A program made the position numbers and the translations under genes. DNA of 11,680 bases from a bacterium (lineage in GTDB: Bacteria > KSB1 > UBA2214), in assembly GCA_029560815.1 (NCBI GenBank), contig JAKQKF010000376.1, forward strand, positions 1-11,680. The letters are read 5' to 3'. A model generated the notes under the pieces. That model was not told the origin of the DNA. It searched no databases and saw only the letters and a program-made list of their open reading frames with translations. Numbering within the stretch: position 1 is the first letter of the stretch; every line of letters begins with the position of its first letter. Shown one piece after another: positions 1 to 6,420 of the stretch.

Positions 1-134
1 GCATCCAGCTGGAGGGGAGCGGCTGGCCGTTCGGCCGGGAGACCATGGAGGAACTGCGCGAAGACCTCGAGGAGCTGCGGGAGGAGCTTGAGGATCTCAA
101 GATCAATCTCGACATCGAGGTGGAGAAAAATTAG
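1..134 (+). CDS. C-terminal fragment of an unidentified protein ending in a charged coiled coil
   Basis: The left edge cuts this gene. The reading frame whose first full codon is at 3 is open for 43 codons and stops with TAG at 132-134. The visible end contains the motif MEELREDLEELREELEDLK, with Glu/Arg/Lys alternating with Leu in heptad spacing, so the tail is almost certainly an amphipathic helix or coiled coil. No catalytic motif is visible and I do not recognise the family. An ATG at 45 could in principle start a 29-residue peptide, but the frame stays open to the window edge, so a truncated larger protein is more likely. A strong terminator follows 28 bp after the stop, which supports this being the true 3' end of a transcription unit. 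Confidence 0.6.
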   Translation, partial: IQLEGSGWPFGRETMEELREDLEELREELEDLKINLDIEVEKN

Positions 135-162
135 CGGGATCAACCCGGAACAAAGCACCATC

Positions 163-190
163 AAGGCCGGAGCCCTCTCCGGCCTTTGTT
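163..190 (+). terminator. Rho-independent terminator after the left-edge gene
   Basis: A perfect 10-bp inverted repeat, AAGGCCGGAG (163-172) and CTCCGGCCTT (177-186), encloses a 4-nt loop and runs into a short T-rich run (TTTGTT, 185-190). The stem is GC-rich and lies just downstream of the TAG at 134, as expected for intrinsic termination of the left-edge transcript. Confidence 0.8.
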
Positions 191-266
191 GTATCTGTAC
201 AGTCTGGAGCTGTGCTGCAGCAGCGCCCACCCCTTATCTCCGGCCGCAATATAGTAACCATCAGCT

Positions 267-291
267 CTGCTCCCTTCGCCGGGACGAGCAG
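267..291 (+). promoter_or_regulatory. Hairpin in the asd leader region, function unknown
   Basis: The 172 bp between the upstream terminator and asd hold no gene. They contain an imperfect stem, CTGCTC (267-272) with GAGCAG (286-291), extended by CC/GG across a two-base bulge. A pyrimidine-rich stretch with a T run (304-310) begins about 12 nt later. A TATAGT hexamer at 250-255 resembles a -10 box but has no convincing -35. I looked for lysine-riboswitch and T-box core motifs and saw none. The hairpin could be part of an attenuator or simply incidental in GC-rich DNA. Confidence 0.2.
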
Positions 292-362
292 CGCATTCCG
301 CCCTTGTTTTTCTCCCCGGTTTTCTTTATCTTTATGGAAAAATCGTTCCCGGAATTTATGCC

Positions 363-1421
363 ATGGACAAAATCCGCGTTGTTGTTCTCGGTGCCACCGG
401 CATGGTGGGCCAGTACTTTCTTCATCTGCTTCACGGCCACCCCTCGTTCATGGTGGCGGCGGTCTGCGCCGGGGAGGCCCGCATCGGGCAGCCGCTCGGG
501 CAGATCCGGCACCTCCATCCGGCGGGCATAGCGCCCGATCTGGCGGAGATGCGCTTCACCTCCATGGATCCCGACGCCATCGCCGCCCTGGAGGTGCAGG
601 TCGCTTTTTCAGGGCTGCCGGCGGATATCGCCCGCACCATTGAGCCGGCCCTGGCCGATCGCGGCATCCACGTCTTTTCCAATGCCAGCGCCTTGCGCAT
701 GGATCCGGCTGTGCCCATCCTGATCCCGGAGATCAACCACAGCCATCTCGCACTGCTCCGGCGGCAGGAGCGCAGGGGCATGATCGTGACCAACGCCAAC
801 TGCACGAGCACCGGGCTGGCGCTTTCGCTGGCTCCCCTCCAGGATCTCGGTATCCGGCGGCTCATCGTCGCCAGTTATCAGGCGGTCTCGGGCGCCGGTT
901 ATCCCGGCGTGCCGGCGATGGACATCTCCGGCAATCTCATTCCCTGGATTGATGGCGAGGAGACCAAAGTGCGCCAGGAGTGCAACAAGATTTTCGGCCG
1001 CCTCGGGCCCGGGGGCGTCGCGGAGGCCGGCTGGGAGGTCTATGCCCACTGCGTGCGCGTGCCCACCCTTGTGGGCCATCTGGTCTCGACCCATATCGAG
1101 CTCGACCGGAAGGTGACCGCGGCGGAGGTCGAGGAGCGGTATCAGCACTTTCAAGCGCCCGTGGAGGTTGCGGGTCTGCCGACAGCCCCCGCCAGGCCAG
1201 TGCTGTTCACGCGCGAGGCGGGCCGTCCCCAGCCGGCGCGGGATCTCGATGCCGGCGGACCCGGGCGCACGAGCGGCATGGCCGTGGTCGTCGGCCGCCT
1301 CGAGGTCGCGGGTTCAGTCATCCGCCAGGTCAACCTGGCCAACAATCTTGTCCGCGGCGCCGCCGGCGGCTCGGTGCTCAATGCCGAGCTGGCCCTGCGC
1401 GCCGGCTTTATCTCACGCTAG
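363..1421 (+). CDS. asd: Aspartate-semialdehyde dehydrogenase (fungal/archaeal-like type)
   Basis: This cytoplasmic enzyme reduces aspartyl-4-phosphate to aspartate semialdehyde with NADPH, the second step of the lysine/diaminopimelate, threonine and methionine pathway. The 352 residues are the normal family length. An N-terminal Rossmann motif, GATGMVG (10-16), is followed by the catalytic cysteine in TNANCTSTG (Cys147). The conserved SYQAVSGAGYPGVPAMD block lies at 171-187, and GEETK (198-202), Arg232 and the expected catalytic histidine in PTLVGH (His239) are all present. The NANC-ST-G core and SGAGYPGVP block resemble the fungal/archaeal branch rather than classical Gram-negative Asd. The ATG at 363 has only a weak purine-rich site upstream, but no other in-frame start lies nearby. 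It is followed 21 bp later by aspartate kinase, so the two are presumably cotranscribed. Confidence 0.93.
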   Translation: MDKIRVVVLGATGMVGQYFLHLLHGHPSFMVAAVCAGEARIGQPLGQIRHLHPAGIAPDLAEMRFTSMDPDAIAALEVQVAFSGLPADIARTIEPALADRGIHVFSNASALRMDPAVPILIPEINHSHLALLRRQERRGMIVTNANCTSTGLALSLAPLQDLGIRRLIVASYQAVSGAGYPGVPAMDISGNLIPWIDGEETKVRQECNKIFGRLGPGGVAEAGWEVYAHCVRVPTLVGHLVSTHIELDRKVTAAEVEERYQHFQAPVEVAGLPTAPARPVLFTREAGRPQPARDLDAGGPGRTSGMAVVVGRLEVAGSVIRQVNLANNLVRGAAGGSVLNAELALRAGFISR

Positions 1422-1442
1422 TTTTTATCATCCGGGAAAATA

Positions 1443-2822
1443 ATGATCGTCCTCAAAATCGGCGGCTCCTCCCTGCGCAGCATCGAATCGCTCCGCCAGG
1501 TGACCGGAGTCATCCTCAGCCGGCCTGAACCGGAAAAGATCGTTGTCCTCTCCGCTGTCAGCGGCGTCACCAACCACCTCCTCCGCAGCGCCGGCGAGGC
1601 CATGCAGAGCGAGCGCAGGATCGGGGGACTGCTCGATTATCTGAATCTGCTCCATCGCGAGCTCATCCTCGGGGCCATTACGGATGGCAGAATCCAGCAT
1701 CGGGTGCTCGATGAGGTGGCCTATCTCAACTCCCGTCTGGAGAAGCTTCTTTACGGGATCGCCTATACCGGGGAGTGCAGCCGGCGCATGCGCGATCTCA
1801 TCCTTTCCATGGGCGAGCGGATGGCGGTGCAGCTTTTAGCCGGGGCTCTGCAGGACCGGGGCGTCGAAGCCCAGCCTCTGGATGCGGACAAGATCGATAT
1901 CGTCGCCAGCGGCGAGTTCGGCAACGGCAACGCCGAGCTCGAGACCACCGCCCGGCTGCTGCCGCAGCACCTGCGCGACCTCCTGCGGCGGGGAGGAATT
2001 CCGGTCATCACCGGCTTTTTCGGCCGCACCGCGGAGGGCCATACCATCACTTTCGGCCGCGGCGGGACCGACTACAGCGCCGCTGTCGTCGCCCATGCCA
2101 TGGAGGCCGAAGAGCTGCAGATCTGGAAGGATGTCGACGGTTTTCTCACCGCCAATCCCGAGATCGTCCCTGCTGCCCGGCCCCTGGATTATCTCGCCTA
2201 CGATGAGGCGGCGGAGCTGAGCTATTTCGGCGCTGCCATCCTCCATCCGCGCACGGTCGAGCCCCTTTCGCGCAAAAGCATCCCCGCGGTGATCAGGAAT
2301 ACCTACCGGCCCGATGCCCCGGGCACGCGCATCGGCGCCGAAAAGCAGCAGCACCAGGAGATCATCAAGAGCGTGGTCACCAACTCCGATATCGGCATGC
2401 TGCGGCTGCACGGCGCCAGCCTCGGCCAGCAGGTCGGCTTTTTAAAGACCGCGGTCTCGGCGCTGAGCGATGCGGAGATCAACATCATCTCGGTGATCAC
2501 AGCGCAGACGGCTGTCAATCTCCTCCTCATGAAGGCGGATGTTGAACGCAGTGCGCGGTTGATCGAAGAGCTGCATATCGCTTACGTTGACCAGATCGAG
2601 CCGGTGACGGATGTGGCCTTGATCGGAGTGGTGGGGGAGGGTCTGGACGAGACCCGGGGGCTGGCGGCGAGGGTATTCAAGGCGGTGGCCGGGGCGGGCG
2701 CCAATGTGGAGATGATCGCCTCGGGGGCATCGCGGGTGACGCAGTATTTCATCATCAAGGAGCGGGACCGGGACGAGACCGTGCGGTCAATCCACCGCGA
2801 ATTCTTCGGCACGCCGGCCTAG
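1443..2822 (+). CDS. lysC: Aspartate kinase, monofunctional, with C-terminal ACT domains
   Basis: It phosphorylates aspartate to aspartyl-4-phosphate, the committed step whose product is the substrate of the adjacent asd enzyme. The 459-residue protein has the amino-acid kinase fold: KIGGSS (5-10) is the nucleotide-binding lysine/glycine loop, SMGERM lies at 122-127, GFFGRTAEG at 191-199, FGRGGTDYSA at 204-213 and WKDVDGFLTANP at 228-239. SYFGAAILHP (260-269) closes the catalytic domain. From about residue 310 two ACT repeats follow, one around SDIGMLRLHGASLG and VGFLKTAVSALSDAEINIIS, the other around VALIGVVGEG and GANVEMIASG, implying feedback control by a pathway amino acid; which one cannot be read from the sequence. 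No homoserine dehydrogenase domain is fused, since the protein ends after the ACT region. KIGGSS replaces the more common KFGGTS, a conservative change. The exact gene name is uncertain because bacteria often carry several aspartate kinases. Confidence 0.93.
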   Translation: MIVLKIGGSSLRSIESLRQVTGVILSRPEPEKIVVLSAVSGVTNHLLRSAGEAMQSERRIGGLLDYLNLLHRELILGAITDGRIQHRVLDEVAYLNSRLEKLLYGIAYTGECSRRMRDLILSMGERMAVQLLAGALQDRGVEAQPLDADKIDIVASGEFGNGNAELETTARLLPQHLRDLLRRGGIPVITGFFGRTAEGHTITFGRGGTDYSAAVVAHAMEAEELQIWKDVDGFLTANPEIVPAARPLDYLAYDEAAELSYFGAAILHPRTVEPLSRKSIPAVIRNTYRPDAPGTRIGAEKQQHQEIIKSVVTNSDIGMLRLHGASLGQQVGFLKTAVSALSDAEINIISVITAQTAVNLLLMKADVERSARLIEELHIAYVDQIEPVTDVALIGVVGEGLDETRGLAARVFKAVAGAGANVEMIASGASRVTQYFIIKERDRDETVRSIHREFFGTPA

Positions 2823-2843
2823 GCGGCAGGGCTCACCGCCCGC

Positions 2844-3203
2844 TCAGCTCTTCTTCTTTTTTGCGGTCAACTCGACGGCGGTGAGCGCTGCGACGATGCC
2901 GATGAAGAGGAACACCGATCCCCCCCAGAAAAAGCCGTCCACCCAGTCGGTTCCCTTGTTCATGGCAAAATTGCGGCGAAACCAGATATCGGCTTCGACG
3001 ATATCGAGTTTGGCGATGAGGCGGGGTGTGTACATCTTGAAGTAGCTGTAGAGAAAGTAAAAGAAGGCGAACAGAGAGATCCGCCGGCCCAGCCGGAGCG
3101 CCGAGGCGGAGGAGCCCTTGAAAGCGAGCCAGGTGACAAAAGTGCCAAAGAGGGCCACAAACTGAAAATGGTCCAAAAGCACTTTTTTTATCTCAGGCGG
3201 CAT
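2844..3203 (-). CDS. Small integral membrane protein, three predicted helices, unknown function
   Basis: I do not recognise this 119-residue protein. Three hydrophobic segments are visible: about 12-28 (FQFVALFGTFVTWLAF), 42-56 (ISLFAFFYFLYSYF) and 89-111 (after a WVDGFFWGG turn). A polar, basic stretch (57-86) with WFRRNFAMNKG lies between the second and third, and the C-terminus is AKKKKS. The frame is open to a GTG at 3218, but the ATG at 3203 is chosen because AAGGAG (complement of 3210-3215) lies 6 nt upstream of it, whereas the GTG has no such site. It is the second gene of a minus-strand pair, 37 bp downstream of the next gene, and converges on the aspartate kinase gene with only 21 bp between stops. 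It might anchor or assist its soluble neighbour, but that is only a guess from position. Confidence 0.7.
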   Translation of the reverse strand: MPPEIKKVLLDHFQFVALFGTFVTWLAFKGSSASALRLGRRISLFAFFYFLYSYFKMYTPRLIAKLDIVEADIWFRRNFAMNKGTDWVDGFFWGGSVFLFIGIVAALTAVELTAKKKKS

Positions 3204-3240
3204 ACCCGGCTCCTTCACCTAGGGCGGCTGTCACTTTACA

Positions 3241-3705
3241 TCACTCCGGGCTCGTCTCATCCCCGGCGTCATCCGTGCCGGACCCGGCGGCGGGGTAGCG
3301 GAATTCATCGAAATTGAGCTGCACTTCGATATTGAAAAAGCGGTAGAGGTCGGCGAGCATGGCGGCGCCGTCATCATCATTGGTGCGGCAGACCAGCGTG
3401 AGCAGCACGAACTCTTGCTTGACGGTCTCCGCGGTATCGCCCTTGCCCAGAGTGATCTTTTTCTGCTTGATCGTGAAGGGGCGGATCGTCACCGCCGGGA
3501 TCTGGTACTCTTCGCCCGTGAGGTTATCCATGATGGAGAGGTGCACCAGGCCCCGGACCATGTTCTTGTACAGCTCGCGGATCTGATCGCTCTCATCGAT
3601 CTCCGCTTCCACCTGCATCTGCACCTGACGAACTATCAGGTCATCGGCGCCCTTGTCGTCCGCCGGCCAGTATTTCTTGATGACGGCCTTTTCAAAAATG
3701 AGCAT
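3241..3705 (-). CDS. Conserved-looking hypothetical soluble protein with acidic C-terminal tail
   Basis: This 154-residue protein has no signal peptide or membrane helix and I cannot assign it to a family. Residues 1-60 are mixed helix and strand, with IRELYKNMVRGLVHLSI near 42-58. Residues 66-105 look strand-rich (YQIPAVTIRPFTIKQKKITL, then VKQEFVLLTLVCR). Residues 115-137 contain MLADLYRFFNIEVQLNFDEF. The last 15 residues are a disordered acidic tail rich in Asp, Gly and Ser/Thr. The frame continues upstream to 3768, but the ATG at 3705 is preferred because AAGGGAG (complement of 3711-3717) sits 5 nt before it and the extra 21 residues do not look like a signal peptide. It heads a two-gene unit with the small membrane protein and is divergent from the BFN gene. 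Codon use and base composition match the neighbours, so it is likely a genuine gene. Confidence 0.72.
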   Translation of the reverse strand: MLIFEKAVIKKYWPADDKGADDLIVRQVQMQVEAEIDESDQIRELYKNMVRGLVHLSIMDNLTGEEYQIPAVTIRPFTIKQKKITLGKGDTAETVKQEFVLLTLVCRTNDDDGAAMLADLYRFFNIEVQLNFDEFRYPAAGSGTDDAGDETSPE

Positions 3706-3822
3706 TTCCACTCCCTTGGCTTGTCCGTTTCCTGATAAAAAAGTAGTGAAAAATAGGGTGCGATGCAAGCGCTTATTTGCCAGTACGGGGGAGAAGAGTG
3801 CCCGCTCCGGTCAAAATAAATC

Positions 3823-3851
3823 TTGACATAGAGGATAAAAATAGTTAACAT
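3823..3851 (+). promoter_or_regulatory. Sigma70-type promoter for the BFN gene
   Basis: A perfect -35 hexamer TTGACA (3823-3828) is separated by 17 bp from TAACAT (3846-3851), a 4-of-6 match to TATAAT, within a conspicuously AT-rich island in otherwise GC-rich DNA. Transcription would begin near 3858, giving a leader of about 40 nt before the ATG at 3899. The divergent minus-strand gene must start transcription from the same 193-bp spacer, but I found no convincing promoter for it. Confidence 0.6.
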
Positions 3852-3882
3852 TAATCGTATTTAAGCCCTGGCTGTACGATGT

Positions 3883-3890
3883 AAAGGAGG
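3883..3890 (+). promoter_or_regulatory. Strong Shine-Dalgarno deciding the BFN start
   Basis: AAAGGAGG lies 8 nt upstream of the ATG at 3899. The frame could also open at the GTG at 3890, but that codon overlaps the ribosome-binding site itself, so the ATG is the real start. Confidence 0.75.
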
Positions 3891-3898
3891 TGGAGGCA

Positions 3899-4468
3899 AT
3901 GCTGGTCCGAGCTAAGGTAGAGCGTGTCACTCTCGACACAGCGACCAGCCGATTTGTGGTCATCCTGAAGGATGAGAAGCAGAGCCGGTGGCTGCCCATT
4001 GTGGTCGGTTCCACGGAGGCGCAAGCTATTGCGCTCCAGCTCGAAAATATCGCCCCGCCCCGTCCCCTGACCCATGATCTGATCCGCAATCTTTTAGAGA
4101 TGCTCACCATCACGGTTGAAAAGGTGGTGGTCAGCGATCTGCGCGACAATACCTATTTTGCGATCATCACCATGACCAACAACGGCAGGGCCAAGGAGAT
4201 CGATGCGCGCCCCAGCGACGCCATCGCCATCGCCCTGCGCATGAACGCGCCGATTTACGTCGTCGAAGAGGTGATGCGCAAGGCGGCGATCATCGACGGC
4301 GTGCCCCCCTCCGAGGATGCGGATGATGAGCAGGCTCCCGGCGATCGTCTCGAACAGCTCAATATCGATCTTATCAACGCCGTCCAGGAGGAGCGCTACG
4401 AAGAGGCGGCCCGCATCCGTGACGAGATCAAACGGGTTAAATCGCATCTGCGCGAAAAGACGACCTGA
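3899..4468 (+). CDS. Bifunctional nuclease (BFN/DUF151) domain protein with C-terminal UVR motif
   Basis: The N-terminal ~135 residues are a BFN (DUF151) domain, recognisable by LPIVVGSTEAQAIALQLE (32-49), RPLTHDLI (55-62) and the signature IDARPSDAIAIALRM (101-115) followed by APIYVVEEV. Plant and bacterial members of this family have been reported to have nuclease activity, but the role in bacteria is poorly defined. After an acidic linker (about 137-149) comes a UVR motif, EERYEEAARIRDEIKRVKSHL (164-184 within a 150-184 helical pair), the UvrB-UvrC interaction helix hairpin also found in McsA and Clp proteins. This suggests contact with another UVR-containing partner. The protein is cytoplasmic: 189 residues, no signal peptide or membrane helix. 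It forms its own transcription unit between a good promoter and a strong terminator. Confidence 0.88.
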   Translation: MLVRAKVERVTLDTATSRFVVILKDEKQSRWLPIVVGSTEAQAIALQLENIAPPRPLTHDLIRNLLEMLTITVEKVVVSDLRDNTYFAIITMTNNGRAKEIDARPSDAIAIALRMNAPIYVVEEVMRKAAIIDGVPPSEDADDEQAPGDRLEQLNIDLINAVQEERYEEAARIRDEIKRVKSHLREKTT

Positions 4469-4490
4469 TTCGCTACCCTCTTTTCACAAG

Positions 4491-4517
4491 AGCCTCATTA
4501 AATAATGAGGCTTTTTT
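4491..4517 (+). terminator. Strong Rho-independent terminator after the BFN gene
   Basis: AGCCTCATTA (4491-4500) and TAATGAGGCT (4503-4512) form a perfect 10-bp inverted repeat; in practice the innermost A-T pairs open into a loop. The stem runs directly into six T residues (4512-4517). It begins 22 bp after the BFN stop and ends only 24 bp before the start of the transporter gene. Confidence 0.9.
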
Positions 4518-4541
4518 ATATCCACGAAAGCGAGCACACGC

Positions 4542-6413
4542 ATGAAGGTAAAAAGCAAGCTGGAAGGAGGCACCGCCTCCCGCTCACCCTGGTTCTGGAT
4601 TCCTTCCCTCTACTTCGCCGAAGGCATCCCCTATGTCGTCATCATGACGGTTTCGGTGATCATGTTCAAGCGCCTGGGCCTTTCCAACACCGATATCGCG
4701 CTCTACACAAGCTGGCTCTATCTGCCCTGGGTGATCAAGCCGCTCTGGAGCCCGGTGGTCGATATACTCAAGACCAAGCGTTTCTGGATCATCGCCATGC
4801 AGCTGCTCATCGGCGCAGGCTTTCTGACGATCGCTCTCGCCATCCCGCTGCCCAGCTATCTTTTCTATACCCTGGCCGTTCTCTGGGTACTCGCTTTTGC
4901 CTCCGCGACGCATGACATCGCGGCCGATGGCTTTTATATGCTCGGCCTTTCGGACGACCAGCAGGCCTGGTTCGTCGGCATCCGCAGCACCTTTTACCGT
5001 TTTGCAATGATCACCGGGCAGGGACTGCTCATCATCCTCGCCGGTTACATCGAGGGCCACTCCGGGCTGACGCCGGTGACGCTGCCGGTTCAGGCCACCC
5101 CGCAGCAGGCGGTGGTGCAGATGGTTCATCCCGACTCGCTGGGTGAGGCTGCCTCCGGGGAAGGGCTGCGAATGATCTGCACGCCTGAGCGGCTGGTCAT
5201 CAGCAGCGAGCTGCAGCCCAAGGCCAGTATCGATTCGCTCTTCCGTTTCGCCCATGCCTGGAACCTCGAACATGGCTTTTATCCCGCCGAGAGCACAGCG
5301 CTCCGGGAGGAGGAAGGCGGGCCTTCGTGGTGGTCCCGGCTCGTCGCGCAGCCGTTCGAGGAGTATTTGCGGCGCCATTTCGGCGAGGAGCGCCAGGTGA
5401 CCGCGCCGGGTGAGGCCCGCGCGGGCAATGTCGGCGTTGTCTATTTCCGCCTCTCTCAGCCGCCGGAAGACGGCAAGGAGGTGGTCATCAATTTTGGCCG
5501 CGATGCGGGCGACAAGTCGATCCATCTCGTCGAGGGGAGCCGTCTGGTTTTCACCGGCTCCAACTGGAACAAGGCGGCCGTCGCCCTCATCCAGCTCGAT
5601 CCCAAGCTGCAGACTGAAGCCTCGGGCACTTTAATAGCCCGCGCCGGCAACATCCGTCTTTCCTGGTCCATCACTTTTATCGTCCTGGGTGTCCTCTTTC
5701 TGATTTTTTTCTTCTATCACGGTTTCGCCCTGCCCAGGCCGGCCAGCGATACCGGTGTGCAGTCGCGCAACTTTCTCAGGGAGTTTCTCAACACGTTCAT
5801 CAGCTTTTTCAAGCGCAAGCACATCGGCGCCATCCTCGCCTTTCTGCTTCTTTACCGTTTCGGTGAGGCGCAGCTGGTCAAGCTCATCCATCCCTTCATG
5901 CTCGACAGCCGGGAACTCGGCGGCCTGGGTATGACCACCGGCGAAGTGGGACTGGTCTATGGCACCATCGGCATCATCGCCCTGACCATCGGTGGCTTGC
6001 TTGGAGGTTTTGTCGTGCCGCGGCGCGGGCTCAAATTCTGGCTTTTCCCCATGCTCTTCATCATCCATCTGCCCGATCTGGCCTTCATCTATCTCTCCCA
6101 GTCTCAGCCGGATAATCTCTGGGTGGTGAGTTTCTTCGTCGCCCTCGAGCAGTTCGGTTACGGCTTTGGTTTCACCGGTTATATGCTCTACATGATCTAT
6201 GTCGCCGGTGAGGGCGAGCACAAGACCGCGCATTATGCCATCTGCACCGGGCTGATGGCGCTGGGGATGATGGTGCCGGGCATGTTCAGCGGCTGGCTGC
6301 AGGAGATCATCGGCTACCGCCATTTCTTCATCTGGGTGGTTCTGGCGACCATCCCCTCTTTCATCGCCGCCTATTTTATCCCACTCGAACGGGGATTCGG
6401 CAAAAAAAAGTGA
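4542..6413 (+). CDS. AmpG-like MFS muropeptide transporter with large extracytoplasmic insertion
   Basis: This inner-membrane major facilitator is similar to AmpG, which carries anhydro-muropeptides into the cytoplasm for cell-wall recycling. Family landmarks are LGLSNTDIALYTSWLYLPW (45-63), ASATHDIAADGFY (120-132), LYRFGEAQLVKL (437-448) and GGLGMTTGEVGLVYGTIG (460-477). Predicted helices 1-5 lie at roughly 17-42, 49-74, 81-101, 105-134 and 144-170, helix 6 at 373-397, and a second bundle occupies about 428-613. With a cytoplasmic N-terminus, the ~200 residues at 171-372 between helices 5 and 6 face the periplasm. This insert mixes helices with likely strands (VGVVYFRLSQ, KEVVINFGRD, SRLVFTGSNW) and is absent from classical AmpG, explaining the 623-residue length. 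The ATG at 4542 has a poor Shine-Dalgarno. The gene sits just after a terminator and 7 bp before a NamZ-like gene. Transport of wall fragments is likely; the exact substrate is not determined. Confidence 0.85.
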   Translation: MKVKSKLEGGTASRSPWFWIPSLYFAEGIPYVVIMTVSVIMFKRLGLSNTDIALYTSWLYLPWVIKPLWSPVVDILKTKRFWIIAMQLLIGAGFLTIALAIPLPSYLFYTLAVLWVLAFASATHDIAADGFYMLGLSDDQQAWFVGIRSTFYRFAMITGQGLLIILAGYIEGHSGLTPVTLPVQATPQQAVVQMVHPDSLGEAASGEGLRMICTPERLVISSELQPKASIDSLFRFAHAWNLEHGFYPAESTALREEEGGPSWWSRLVAQPFEEYLRRHFGEERQVTAPGEARAGNVGVVYFRLSQPPEDGKEVVINFGRDAGDKSIHLVEGSRLVFTGSNWNKAAVALIQLDPKLQTEASGTLIARAGNIRLSWSITFIVLGVLFLIFFFYHGFALPRPASDTGVQSRNFLREFLNTFISFFKRKHIGAILAFLLLYRFGEAQLVKLIHPFMLDSRELGGLGMTTGEVGLVYGTIGIIALTIGGLLGGFVVPRRGLKFWLFPMLFIIHLPDLAFIYLSQSQPDNLWVVSFFVALEQFGYGFGFTGYMLYMIYVAGEGEHKTAHYAICTGLMALGMMVPGMFSGWLQEIIGYRHFFIWVVLATIPSFIAAYFIPLERGFGKKK

Positions 6414-6420
6414 GGAAATC

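Noticed and set aside
88..643. Two overlapping + strand frames (88-531 and 212-643) across the asd leader and gene start
   Set aside because: Both run through the terminator/leader or out of frame into the asd coding region; their Ser/Arg/Pro-rich translations have no family resemblance.
2822..2862. Possible terminator between the convergent kinase and membrane-protein genes
   Set aside because: A 5-bp stem GGCGG (2822-2826) / CCGCC (2836-2840) is followed by a T-rich stretch only several bases later. It is too weak and too poorly spaced to call.
3706..3822. Promoter for the minus-strand gene pair in the divergent spacer
   Set aside because: The candidate TTGCAT/TACTTT and TTGACC boxes match consensus at too few positions or with no partner at proper spacing. 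A promoter must exist here but cannot be pinpointed.
4584..5525. Open frame of 313 codons on the minus strand under the transporter
   Set aside because: It is antisense to the conserved AmpG-like helices and its composition is typical of a shadow frame.
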